From Oribacterium sp. UBA3737 (GTDB taxonomy: Bacteria; Bacillota_A; Clostridia; Lachnospirales; Lachnospiraceae), in assembly GCA_002371295.1 (NCBI GenBank), contig DFGZ01000200.1:1-30787 (forward strand): a stretch of 30,787 bases of DNA. Direction: 5' to 3'. The position numbers and the translations under genes were made by a program. Each line of letters starts with the position of its first letter. Within the stretch, counting starts at the first letter, position 1. Positions 7,057-16,000 of the stretch are shown here, piece after piece. Below the pieces are notes generated by a model, which had not been told where the DNA came from, made no database searches, and was given only the letters and a program-made list of their open reading frames with translations.

Positions 7057-7713
7057 TTAAAGCTTAAATACCTTTCTGATTCTGCTGACAGGTCCCAGAA
7101 CCAAAACACTGCCGCTCTCATGCAGTACAGAGTCGGGAGCTATATCCATGTCCAGATTTTTTTCCGAACTCCCATTCCGGATTCCCAAAACATTCAACCC
7201 GAACTGATTTCTGATGTTCAGTTCACCTACTGTTTTTCCCTGCCAGTCCTTGGGGATGGTAACCTCAACTATGGCATATTCCCCGGTCACGCCTATGTAA
7301 TTCATGATCTGTTCAGAGCTGAATCTGAGAGCCGTCCAGTCCGCCATCTCTCTTTCAGGGAAAACCACATGGTCAGCACCGTTTCGTAAAAGGAATTTCT
7401 CCTCCTTCTCTCCGGAAGCCCTGGCCACCACATATCTCGCTCCCAGATCCTTGAGAAGTGATGTTATCTCAAGAGACGCAAGGAAATCATCTCCGATGGC
7501 AACTATACAAAGGTCAAAATTGCCTACACCTATACTGCTCAGAAAATTCTGACTGGTACAGTCGCCTATGAGTGCTCTGGTGGCAAAGGGTATAACCGCT
7601 GACACCTTTTCCTCATTCCGATCTACCGCCATAACCTGCATTCCCAGCTCCTTAAGCTTTTTTGTGGTGAAATAACCGAATCTTCCCAAACCTATGATCA
7701 AAACGTTTTTCAT
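7057..7713 (-). CDS. ktrA: TrkA/KtrA-type potassium-uptake regulatory subunit
   Basis: A 218-residue cytoplasmic protein with one RCK unit: an N-terminal Rossmann domain starting KNVLIIGLGRFG (nucleotide-binding GxGxxG) with Asp at the end of the second strand (AVDRNEEK), then a C-terminal RCK_C domain from about residue 140. The size matches KtrA of Bacillus, not the double-length TrkA of enterobacteria. It gates the TrkH/KtrB channel in response to adenine nucleotides. An ATG at 7773 overlaps the trkH stop (TGATG) and would add 20 residues, but those fall in a dispersed repeat; the ATG at 7713 is preceded by AGGAG and matches the family start. Confidence 0.88.
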   Translation of the reverse strand: MKNVLIIGLGRFGYFTTKKLKELGMQVMAVDRNEEKVSAVIPFATRALIGDCTSQNFLSSIGVGNFDLCIVAIGDDFLASLEITSLLKDLGARYVVARASGEKEEKFLLRNGADHVVFPEREMADWTALRFSSEQIMNYIGVTGEYAIVEVTIPKDWQGKTVGELNIRNQFGLNVLGIRNGSSEKNLDMDIAPDSVLHESGSVLVLGPVSRIRKVFKL

Positions 7714-7748
7714 TTCCTGTCTTCTCCTGTCTTCTCCTGTCAGATTTA

Positions 7749-7766
7749 TATTATGATGTGAGTGTT
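7749..7766 (+). repeat. Dispersed AGTGTCA-type motif between trkH and trkA
   Basis: ATATTATGATGTGAGTGTT on the plus strand, which is antisense to the operon, lying 36 bases before the preferred trkA start. In the mRNA it reads AACACTCACATCATAATAT. It is one of the best matches to the consensus left half but has lost the final CA. Confidence 0.45.
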
Positions 7767-7772
7767 CCTGCA

Positions 7773-9113
7773 TCAGCCTATCATGATGCTCTCCTTTGGA
7801 TACTGCACCGCCGGCTTTACCTTATAGAAATCCGGTGCTGCATAGAATATGGTCAGGGCACCTACTCTTCCGAAATACATAAAGCCCATTAGTATGAGCT
7901 TGGATAATGTACCCAGTGTGGGTGTAATACCTCGCGTAAGTCCTACGGTACCGAGAGCCGACGCACACTCAAAGGCTGTATCCAGAAGCGGCAGTCCCTC
8001 CACACCGCTTATCACCAGGGCTCCGAAAAACAGGAGAACCACATACAGCATCATAAGTGTGATTGCGTGAAATATGGCTGATATCTCCAGTGTTCTGTCT
8101 GAGGTTGTGATATTGTCATTTCCTCTCAGGGAATGAAACATGGTTACCACCAGAACCGCAAAGGTAGTTGTCTTCATGCCTCCGGCTGTGGATCCGGGAG
8201 ATCCGCCTATCAGCATGAGGCATATCATGAGGATCATGCTGCCCTCACTCATGGCTGTCAGATCTGCAGTGTTGAATCCGGCTGTTCTGGTGGTCACAGA
8301 CTGAAATAATGACTTAAGTATCCTGATGTGCCAGGCATCTCCGCTGAAATCAACGAAGAAGAAATACACAGCCGGAAGCACTATGAGTATCAGCGAGGTG
8401 ATCAGAACCATCTTTGTCTGGAGCCGGAAGTGTCGGAAATCTCCCTTCTTCTCCAGTATGTCCGACTGTATACCGAAGCCTATACCTCCGACGATAATCA
8501 GCAGCATGATGACGAGATTTATAAGTGGCACCCCTGCAAACCCGGTAAGAGACTGATATGGGGTGCTATAGGTTCCGGAGAGGTCAAATCCGGCATTACA
8601 AAAAGCGGATACCGCATAGAAAACTGAATTTCCCACGCTTTTCCCGAAGCTGAATCTCCCGAACATCACAGGAAACAGCAGTACCGCTCCCACAAGCTCT
8701 GTGATAAGTGTTGCCTTAAGCATGAAGAGTGTGAATCTGACTATCCCTCCCAGCTGTGAAGCGCCTATGGCGTCCTGCATGGTGAGCCTTTGGAAAAGAT
8801 TTATCTTCCTGCCTGCCAGAAGCTGAAACCATATGCTGACGGTTATGACCCCGAGTCCTCCTATCTGTATGAGGATGAGGATCACAGCCTTTCCAAAAAG
8901 CGTCCAGTGTGTTGCCGTATCATGCACCACAAGTCCCGTCACGCATACAGCGGAAACAGCTGTAAAAAGCGCGTCAAGAAAAGAAGTATCACTGCCGTAT
9001 GAGGCAAAGGGAAGTGACAGCAGCACACCACCTAAAAATATAACCAGCATGAAACTCATCAGTATCAGCTGAAAGCTGGAAACATTGAACCTGAAAAATT
9101 TTCCGGAAATCAT
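7773..9113 (-). CDS. ktrB: TrkH/KtrB-family potassium transporter
   Basis: A 446-residue integral membrane K+ translocating subunit made of four M1-P-M2 repeats. The four pore loops are visible as AVSAVCVTGLVVHDT, AVSAFCNAGFDL, SVTTRTAGFNTADL and CASALGTVGLTRG, each with the selectivity-filter glycine. The length matches KtrB (about 445). It would import K+, driven by the membrane potential and possibly Na+, with the RCK subunit encoded next. The apparent frame opens with TTG at 9125, but the ATG at 9113 has GGAGCAAGGT directly before it and is preferred. First gene of a five-gene K+ operon, divergent from bcp. Confidence 0.9.
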   Translation of the reverse strand: MISGKFFRFNVSSFQLILMSFMLVIFLGGVLLSLPFASYGSDTSFLDALFTAVSAVCVTGLVVHDTATHWTLFGKAVILILIQIGGLGVITVSIWFQLLAGRKINLFQRLTMQDAIGASQLGGIVRFTLFMLKATLITELVGAVLLFPVMFGRFSFGKSVGNSVFYAVSAFCNAGFDLSGTYSTPYQSLTGFAGVPLINLVIMLLIIVGGIGFGIQSDILEKKGDFRHFRLQTKMVLITSLILIVLPAVYFFFVDFSGDAWHIRILKSLFQSVTTRTAGFNTADLTAMSEGSMILMICLMLIGGSPGSTAGGMKTTTFAVLVVTMFHSLRGNDNITTSDRTLEISAIFHAITLMMLYVVLLFFGALVISGVEGLPLLDTAFECASALGTVGLTRGITPTLGTLSKLILMGFMYFGRVGALTIFYAAPDFYKVKPAVQYPKESIMIG

Positions 9114-9132
9114 ACCTTGCTCCAATCATAAT

Positions 9133-9184
9133 GAAGTAATTTACTTCTGTGATCTCAGTATGACAGAAATCCTGTTAAAACAGG
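9133..9184. promoter_or_regulatory. Two perfect dyads in the trkH-bcp divergent intergenic region
   Basis: GAAGTAA-T-TTACTTC at 9133-9147 and CCTGTT-AA-AACAGG at 9171-9184 are both perfect palindromes, lying between the divergent trkH and bcp starts. Their size and position fit operators for dimeric repressors. I could not assign the core promoters confidently in this region. Confidence 0.4.
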
Positions 9185-9240
9185 GTGAAGATATAAAACA
9201 GAGTTGTAAAGATTGTGTTAAGATGAGAACATAATAATAC

Positions 9241-9260
9241 GATATAAGTATCATGATATC
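9241..9260 (+). repeat. Dispersed motif variant before bcp
   Basis: GATATAAGTATCATGATATC is a variant of the dispersed motif (AAGTATCA in place of AAGTGTCA) that has become nearly self-palindromic, GATAT pairing with ATATC. It ends five bases before the AAGGAGG site of bcp. Confidence 0.4.
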
Positions 9261-9278
9261 ACATAAGGAGGTTTTATC

Positions 9279-9734
9279 ATGCTTTCAGTAGGAACTAAAG
9301 CTCCGGAGTTTGAACTGCCGGATCAGGACGGTGTCGTACATTCGTTAAAGGATTACAGCGGCAAAAAGGTTATACTTTATTTTTATCCCAAGGATAATAC
9401 TTCCGGTTGTACAAAACAGGCCTGCGGTTTTTCAGACCGCTACCCCCAGTTCACTGAGAAGGGTGCTGTTGTACTTGGTATAAGCAAAGATACTGTCGCA
9501 TCCCACAAGCGTTTTGCCGAGAAATACGGACTTGTCTTCACACTTCTTGCAGATCCGGAAAGGCAGGTCATTGAAGCCTATGATGTATGGAAAGAAAAGA
9601 AGAACTATGGCAAAGTATCCATGGGTGTTGTACGCACAACATATCTCATTGATGAGGATGGTATCATCATAAGGGCAAACGATAAAGTGAAGGCTGCCGA
9701 TGATGCAGAAAAGATGCTGGGAGAGCTCTCATGA
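9279..9734 (+). CDS. bcp: Bcp-type thiol peroxidase (peroxiredoxin)
   Basis: A 151-residue cytoplasmic peroxiredoxin of the BCP/PrxQ group. The peroxidatic Cys44 lies in YPKDNTSGCTKQACGF and the resolving Cys49 is five residues later, the classic arrangement for atypical two-cysteine Bcp. Length and the later VRTTYLIDEDG segment agree with the family. It reduces hydroperoxides using thioredoxin. AAGGAGG at 9265-9271 fixes the start. It is the only sizeable plus-strand gene in the first two thirds of the window. The 164 bases between its stop and tRNA-Gly hold no clear terminator. Confidence 0.93.
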   Translation: MLSVGTKAPEFELPDQDGVVHSLKDYSGKKVILYFYPKDNTSGCTKQACGFSDRYPQFTEKGAVVLGISKDTVASHKRFAEKYGLVFTLLADPERQVIEAYDVWKEKKNYGKVSMGVVRTTYLIDEDGIIIRANDKVKAADDAEKMLGELS

Positions 9735-9834
9735 GGATCATCCTTTCACCGGCTGAAAAATGATTGTGAATCCTGAGCACATTTATTATTTCAAAAATAG
9801 CTTATAAGTGAATCTTAGGCTTGAAAATTATTTC

Positions 9835-9863
9835 TTGACAATCACGTATCCATTCTGTATACT
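9835..9863 (+). promoter_or_regulatory. Consensus sigma-A promoter of tRNA-Gly
   Basis: TTGACA (9835-9840), a 17-base spacer and TATACT (9858-9863). Transcription should start near 9870, about 30 bases before the mature tRNA. This is the best consensus promoter in the window. Confidence 0.8.
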
Positions 9864-9898
9864 TCATGATGTTCGCAAGAGAACAGCGCAAAATGTGT

Positions 9899-9970
9899 GC
9901 GCGAGTAGTAGAGTGGTACTACGTCGCCTTGCCAAGGCGAAGATCGCGGGTTCGATCCCCGTCTCGCGCT
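9899..9970 (+). tRNA. tRNA-Gly (anticodon GCC)
   Basis: A 72-base tRNA. The acceptor stem GCGCGAG pairs with CTCGCGC and the discriminator is T, as usual for tRNA-Gly in Gram-positive bacteria. The anticodon loop TTGCCAA gives GCC, and the T arm holds GGTTCGATCC. CCA is not encoded. It has its own promoter and terminator. The sequence is identical to the copy at 30435-30506. Confidence 0.95.
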
Positions 9971-9974
9971 TCTC

Positions 9975-10006
9975 AACTCCCAGAGGAAAATCCTCTGGGA
10001 GTTTTT
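9975..10006 (+). terminator. Terminator of tRNA-Gly
   Basis: ACTCCCAGAGG pairs with CCTCTGGGAGT around a short A-rich loop and is followed by TTTTTCG. The same terminator stem recurs at 30272-30297 next to a tRNA-Gly remnant. Confidence 0.85.
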
Positions 10007-10022
10007 CGTATCTCTTCGATAC

Positions 10023-10062
10023 AAAAAAACAGACTCTCCTATTAAATCAAGGAGAACCTGTT
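10023..10062 (-). terminator. Terminator of pncB
   Basis: On the minus strand AACAGGTTCTCCT pairs imperfectly with AGGAGAGTCTGTT and is followed by a run of seven T. It faces the tRNA-Gly terminator, so the two convergent units end back to back. Confidence 0.8.
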
Positions 10063-10092
10063 TTACAGATTAATATATTTGGTTTTTCCGGT

Positions 10093-11550
10093 TTACGCCC
10101 AGTCATCCTTTGCCAGCATATCCATCTTCATCTCATAGTAAGCCGGTGTCATATCGATGTAATGGAAGTGAGGATTTTCGAATCTCTGCTCCTCTTCCCA
10201 TATTTCATTGGCGAGCTGTTCCTTTACATATACTGCGATATCCTTTGCAGACTTTTCCGGTTCAGTTCTCTTTCCGTTACTGATGACCTGCTTCTGCATC
10301 TTTTTTGCGGTACAGTTCTCAAAAGAACGAACCTTCCATGGCTTTCTCGGATCCACAAATCTGAAAGATTCTGAAAGATCCACCTCTTCCCCCTTCATCG
10401 CAAGAAGATCTGCTATGGCACGTCCTTCACTGTTATATATACGGTATACCTCTTTTAATCCGGGATTAGTGATCTTTTCAACAGTCTCTGATACCTTGAT
10501 CCTGGGCTGCATCTCTCCGTTTTCTTCAACAGCGCAAAGCTTATACACAGCTCCGAATACGGGTTCGGAACGTGAAGTTATAAGCCTCTCACCTACGCCG
10601 AAAGCATTGACCTGACCACCCTGGGCAAGGATAGAATTGATGGTGTTCTCATCAAGGCAGTTTGAGATAATGATCTTGGCATCAGGGAACCCCGCCTCAT
10701 CCAGCATCTTTCTGGTTTCCTTCGTGAGGTACGCAAGGTCTCCGCTATCGATACGGATACCAAAACTCTTTGACTGAATGCCGTTTTCCCTCATCTCCCT
10801 GAAAACCTTTATGGCATTCGGGATACCGGAATCAATAACATCATAAGTATCAACAAGAAGGATACAGTTATCCGGATAGATCTTCGCAAACTTACGGAAT
10901 GCAGTAAGCTCGTCACCGTAGTACATCACCCAGCTGTGTGCCATGGTTCCACCAACAGGAATATCAAATAACTGACCTGCGAGTACCGTTGCAGTGCTGT
11001 TAACGCCTCCGATAAGAGCGGCTCTTGCACCGTAAACGGCAGCATCGTTGTTGTGGGCACGACGTGCACCGAAATCCGAAACAGCTCTGCCCTGAGCGGC
11101 ACGTACAACGCGGCGGGCCTTTGTGGCTATAAGGCTCTGATGGTTTATCTGTGTGAGGAGCTCTGTCTCAACAAGCTGGGCCTCGACGATATTTGCAACA
11201 ACCGTTACTATAGGCTCATCCGGATAGATAACGCTGCCCTCCGGGAATGCATACACATCTCCTGTAAAACGGAAATCCGACAGATATTTCAGGAACTTTT
11301 CGTCAAACAGATTGAGACTTCTGAGATAGTCAACATCCTCAGGCTCAAAATGCATATCCTCAAGATACTGGATCACCTGCTCAAGTCCGGCAAAAACAGA
11401 AAAACCTCCCTGATCAGGATTTCTTCTGAAGAAAACATCAAATGCCACCTTAGTATCGGTGTTCTCCCCAAGGAAATAGCCATTGGCCATAGTAAGTTCG
11501 TAAAGATCCATCATCATGGAAATATTTCTTTTGTCATTAATCCCCTTCAT
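10093..11550 (-). CDS. pncB: Nicotinate phosphoribosyltransferase
   Basis: A 485-residue enzyme that joins nicotinate and PRPP (with ATP) to give nicotinate mononucleotide, the entry step of NAD salvage. The N-terminus (MMMDLYELTMANGYFL) and the segments DFGARRAH and PVGGTMAHSW (with the conserved His next to the nicotinate site), and later GIRIDSGDL and FGVGERLITS are hallmarks of NAPRTase. The length is typical. The start at 11550 is preferred over an upstream in-frame ATG because GGTGGAG precedes it and the extra residues would be coded by a dispersed repeat. It follows alr on the same strand but with 157 bases of structured spacer. Confidence 0.93.
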   Translation of the reverse strand: MKGINDKRNISMMMDLYELTMANGYFLGENTDTKVAFDVFFRRNPDQGGFSVFAGLEQVIQYLEDMHFEPEDVDYLRSLNLFDEKFLKYLSDFRFTGDVYAFPEGSVIYPDEPIVTVVANIVEAQLVETELLTQINHQSLIATKARRVVRAAQGRAVSDFGARRAHNNDAAVYGARAALIGGVNSTATVLAGQLFDIPVGGTMAHSWVMYYGDELTAFRKFAKIYPDNCILLVDTYDVIDSGIPNAIKVFREMRENGIQSKSFGIRIDSGDLAYLTKETRKMLDEAGFPDAKIIISNCLDENTINSILAQGGQVNAFGVGERLITSRSEPVFGAVYKLCAVEENGEMQPRIKVSETVEKITNPGLKEVYRIYNSEGRAIADLLAMKGEEVDLSESFRFVDPRKPWKVRSFENCTAKKMQKQVISNGKRTEPEKSAKDIAVYVKEQLANEIWEEEQRFENPHFHYIDMTPAYYEMKMDMLAKDDWA

Positions 11551-11584
11551 TTCTCCACCTGTCCGGATAAAAAACATCCTATTT

Positions 11585-11623
11585 GTTAATATAATGTGAG
11601 TGTCATAAGTAATTGCCACTCAC
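11585..11623 (+). repeat. Dispersed AGTGTCA motif with GTGAGTG/CACTCAC dyad (pncB leader)
   Basis: Core ATAATGTGAGTGTCATAAGT, with GTGAGTG at 11596-11602 and its perfect inverted partner CACTCAC at 11617-11623, the same dyad as at 2523-2550. It lies about 35 bases before the pncB start, antisense to it. A second small hairpin, GCACAC/GTGTGC at 11636-11651, and an imperfect CCGG-rich dyad fill the rest of the alr-pncB spacer. Confidence 0.5.
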
Positions 11624-11707
11624 GACAGCCCCACCGCACACATTCGTGTGCAATTGTACCATTCTCTGCCGATGCCGGATGAATCCGACACCGGACTCAG
11701 GATTCTT

Positions 11708-12877
11708 TTACATCCTGAGCATAAGTTCTCTGTAAACCACCTCGCCATCAGCGATATAGACTCTGTGAACACGCTTACTGACAGCGCACACCAGCTCGTA
11801 TGGGATGGTGCCTGCCATCTCAGCCATCTTTTCAATAGGATTGTGCTCACCGAAGATCTCCACTTCACTTCCGATGACTACGTCCGGCTTATCAGTAAGA
11901 TCAATCATGCACATATCCATGCAGATACGTCCCCGAACCGGTGCCGGACCGTTCTTCGTAAGAACACTGTATCTGTTTGACAGAGATCTCAGGAATCCGT
12001 CCGCATATCCGTAAGGCACCACGCCGATACGGGTCTTCTTTTCTGTAGTGTATAGTCCGCCGTAGCTGATCTTTGTACCCTCAGGATATATCTTAATGGT
12101 GCTGACTGTGGTCTTCATGGTCATGATAGGCTTAAGTCCGAGACGCTTTGCAAAATCGCCGTAACCGTAAAGCAAAAGTCCCGGTCGGACCATATCAAGG
12201 TAGGTCTCAGGATAGTCCACCGTAGCGCCTGTATTGGCACAATGTCTGAGCCTGAACTTCTTACCGAGCTTTTCCTCAACGGCACTCACCACATCCGTGA
12301 AGAGCTTGAACTGATGCTTTGTGTACTCCATGCACTCATCACCCTCTTCGTCGGATACGGCAAAGTGAGTGAATATACCCTCTGCATCAAGTCCCGGAAG
12401 CTTGCAGGCATCACAGATACCGTCAACGCCATGCTCGAAATAATCCCCCTCACAGATATACCCAAGTCTCGACATACCTGAATCCACCTTGATATGTACC
12501 TTCAGTGTTCCGCCATACTTAACTGCCTCTTCGCTGTACTCGATGGCCTTGGCCTCACAGGTAACCGCCTGAGTTATATTGAAGCAGATAAGTCTGTCCA
12601 CCTGCTCTCTCGGTGTGTGTCCAAGGATAAGTATGGGCATGGTGATGCCGTTAAACCTCAGTTCCATGGCCTCATCTATACTGCTGACTGCAAGATAATC
12701 CGCTCCCAGCTCCTGAAGATGCCGTGATACCTGAACGGCACCGTGCCCGTAGGCATCAGCCTTAACCACCCCAAGGAACTTGACATCCTTTCCGATGTAT
12801 TCTCTTATTTTTTTATAGTTATAGGACAGATTATCGAGATTGATCTCTGCCCATGTTCTTCTCAATGTTGACTTCAT
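11708..12877 (-). CDS. alr: Alanine racemase
   Basis: A 389-residue PLP enzyme making D-alanine for peptidoglycan. Lys39 in VVKADAYGHG is the PLP-binding lysine at the end of the first strand of an alpha/beta barrel (about 10-245); Tyr291 in PYGYADGF is the opposite-face catalytic base in the C-terminal beta domain. RPGLLLYGYG and the late RGRICMDMCMIDLTD motif are also standard. Length is normal. GAGGAG lies about 12 bases before the ATG. A perfect GTGAT-GGA-ATCAC dyad at 12917-12929 lies in its leader. Probably cytoplasmic homodimer. Confidence 0.95.
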   Translation of the reverse strand: MKSTLRRTWAEINLDNLSYNYKKIREYIGKDVKFLGVVKADAYGHGAVQVSRHLQELGADYLAVSSIDEAMELRFNGITMPILILGHTPREQVDRLICFNITQAVTCEAKAIEYSEEAVKYGGTLKVHIKVDSGMSRLGYICEGDYFEHGVDGICDACKLPGLDAEGIFTHFAVSDEEGDECMEYTKHQFKLFTDVVSAVEEKLGKKFRLRHCANTGATVDYPETYLDMVRPGLLLYGYGDFAKRLGLKPIMTMKTTVSTIKIYPEGTKISYGGLYTTEKKTRIGVVPYGYADGFLRSLSNRYSVLTKNGPAPVRGRICMDMCMIDLTDKPDVVIGSEVEIFGEHNPIEKMAEMAGTIPYELVCAVSKRVHRVYIADGEVVYRELMLRM

Positions 12878-13029
12878 TACCTATAGAAACTCCTCGTATT
12901 CATATTGTAATGCTGAGTGATGGAATCACCCATAATGAGTTTTATTGTAGCACTTATGAAGTAAAAATGTTCATTAAAATATTTTTAACAGAACAAACAC
13001 GCATGTCCCCCCACGGTTTATCTTAAAGG

Positions 13030-13068
13030 AAAATAAAAGGGCAGATCAGCTGAATCGCTGACCCGCCC
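13030..13068 (-). terminator. Terminator of the large surface-protein gene
   Basis: On the minus strand GGGCGGGTCAGC pairs with GCTGATCTGCCC around a six-base loop and is followed by TTTTATTTT, 23 bases past the stop codon. Confidence 0.85.
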
Positions 13069-13090
13069 ACACATGAAAACATCTATGCTA

Positions 13091-16000
13091 TTACCGGCCT
13101 GTTATTCTTTCAACCCAAACACCGTTTTCATCTACCATGAATCCATCCGGTGTCTTTACGCCTCTTAGCATATCCCCCTGTTCTTTTTCAAAGAAGTACC
13201 ACTTACCGTCTATAGACTTCCATCCGGTTGCCATACGTCCCATCCAGCCATCTGAATCAGGTATGAGATAGTAAGCCTTATCGTTCCAGGTAATCCATCC
13301 GGTAGACATGCCTCCTTCTGCACCAAAGAAATACCAGCTTCTGACTCCGTTGTACTCAAGGTTCAACCACTCATTCCTTGCCACAGTTCCATCAGACTTA
13401 ATGTACACCCAGCGCCCATTTATCAATGTCCATGTACCTCCGATATCGCTAAGCTCCGAAGTATTGGATTCAGGCTTTTCTGTCATCTGTCTTACAGCAC
13501 CAAGAACCATGCTATCCGAATTCGCTATGCCCGATCCGGAACCGCCGGCTCCGCTGGTGGTTTTACTGCTGCTTACACTGTCGTTTCCGCTGTCATCGCT
13601 GTCATCACTGCTGTCGTTGCTGCTGTTTCTGTTTCCGCTTCCGCTATTGTTTCCGCCGTCACCACTGCTGTCCTTGCTGCTGTTTTCACTGCTGTTTATG
13701 TTTCCGCTGTCATCATCGTTATCATCATAGTTGTCATTGTGGACTGCCTGCTTCTTCGGAATAGTCTCAGTCTTTATATGACTTGAATCACGAAGACAGG
13801 TATAAGTCCTTATCCCTGTGCTTGTGAAGGTAGGCTCCTTAGTCACTACTCCCTTATCCCACTTATGTCCAAGGGGACTTAATATAACTGATTTTCTGTC
13901 AGTTATCTCTACACTTCCGACTGCATCCTCAAACCACTTGTCACAGCTATCATCATCGCATCTGTAGTAAGCTATGTTTCCTTCTGTCTCACATCCTGGC
14001 TCCGTCCTTTCAACAAGAACCAGCTCATGCCTATGCTTCTCTGTCTTTTTCCACTGTGCGTACAGCTTTAAATCTCCACTTGGGCTTATCTCATCACAGT
14101 CCTTATATCCGTCACCGGAACCATCATTTTTGGTGTTCCATCCGCTGAAGCTGTGATCCTCATTTGTGAATGTATGGGCACGGAGTTTTACAGAAGTGCC
14201 CTCAGTAACTTTCTGATCCTCCATGGATCCCTTTCCACCATTTGGATCATAGCTGATGGTCCATGTGTCAGGCTGCTTTTCCGTAGGAATAACAGTTACT
14301 GTAAGAGTATAATTTTCATAATTCAGGGCATTCTCCACCGAAACAGTAAAGGTCTTTGTGTCATCGAAGGACCACTCTTCTTCTGTCCAACTCTTAACCG
14401 CTGTAAGCATAAGACCATCTTCTGTGCTTACAGTAAAGAACTCATCGTTTTCATTTGTGACATCTCCATATACTGCACCATCCGGAAGTTTATAACTAAC
14501 CCCGGCAGTCTTTCCCTCCTTTGCTTCCAGATAAACCGATGTCTTCAACAGATCACCCGGGATGGTTCCCTGCGGTTTTATGTTCGCAGTAGTTTCTGTC
14601 TGCTGCCCTGATTCCGAAAGCACATAGTTTTCGGAGTCATCTCCACCAAGAGTCAGATCACTGATGGTGACAGGCTTGTCTTTTCCGACGTTTTCATCAT
14701 CAAACTTACCTTTTGCAGTGACCAGAAGCTTATCCCCTTCACAGATACCATCAAAACTCACTTCATTGTATGTCAGTTCTGCATCAGTATCGCCATCATA
14801 GTTCTTATCCTTAGCTTTGATTCCGCTTACCGTAATCTCCTTTTTGGTGATTTCAGCATACACATCCTCAGGCTGTAAAAGCGTATAGTTCTCTGCAGAT
14901 TTCCCCGAAAGAACATATCCGCTGAAAGTAACCTTTTTATTTTTCCCGGCCTTTACATCCTCGAAGCTTGCCTTGCCTCCGGTGATGCTCAGATCATCAC
15001 TTTCAAGCTTTCCATCAAGGACAGCTGTACCGGTGATCACCGCATCTGTATTTCTGTTATACTCCTTGTCAGATACGGACAGTCCCGTGATTCTGATCTG
15101 CTTCTTTTTTGCTGTGAGTTCAAGCTCAGCCTCACCTCCTGTTGCATCTGATACATAGGATACCGTGATGGTGACAGGCTCTTCACTTGCCTTCAGTACA
15201 GTAATGCTTGCTTTATCCTGATCAGCCTCATCCGCTGTGACCTTCACTGCAGTTTCATCACTGCACTTCCATGTCCATTTACCGTTTGTTCCGTTTTTTT
15301 CTGCCTTTGCAGTAAGAGTGAATACATCTCCGTAAGTCTTCTCAAGCTTTGTTCCTTCGCCAATGCTTACACCGGCATCAGGCAGGTTATCAAACTCTCC
15401 CTTAACCTCAACATCCTGTGCAGGCATCACGAAGCTGAAAATGCCGTTGCTTTCTGTGACTTCCGGTTCAAGCTTTTTCCCTTCCTTATCGTAGCAGCTT
15501 ACAGCTTTAAGCAGTCTTCCCGAAAAAGCTGCTGCCTTGACAGAAACTGTGGTTCCTTCTTTACAGTAGTATCCGGCATCATCGCCGCTCTCTATGTAGA
15601 AGCTTCCTTTTGGATTTTCCCCATTATCAACATCGGAAACATCAAGGTTCTCCCCGGGAATGACACGATATATTCTTGAATAAATGTTTACTTTTACCTT
15701 ATTTTCTGCTCCTACTCCCGGAAGACCGGTTTCGTTTCCATCATAGAAAAAGCAGTTATCAACAGTTGCGCGGTCATTTATTCCTGCTATAGCTCCCGCT
15801 TTTTTCTCTTTACCATTAGTTACCTTTGCGTTTATAACCAGACAGTTTTCCACACTGCCCAAAAAAATATCTCCAGCCACACTTCCCGCATATTCTCCAT
15901 TTCCACGTGAAGAACATATTAAACTCGGGTTGAGAAGTCTCACATTTTGGATAGCTTTACCACTAAACTGTCCAAAAAGACCTATAGGATAACTGGGATT

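Noticed and set aside
7713..7773. TGATG-overlapping start for trkA giving 20 extra N-terminal residues
   Set aside because: The extra residues come from the dispersed motif and the next ATG has a good ribosome site and the conserved family start.
13540..13740. Repetitive DNA that might be a CRISPR or microsatellite locus
   Set aside because: It is the coding sequence of the Ser/Asn/Asp-rich linker of the surface protein; no regular repeat-spacer pattern.
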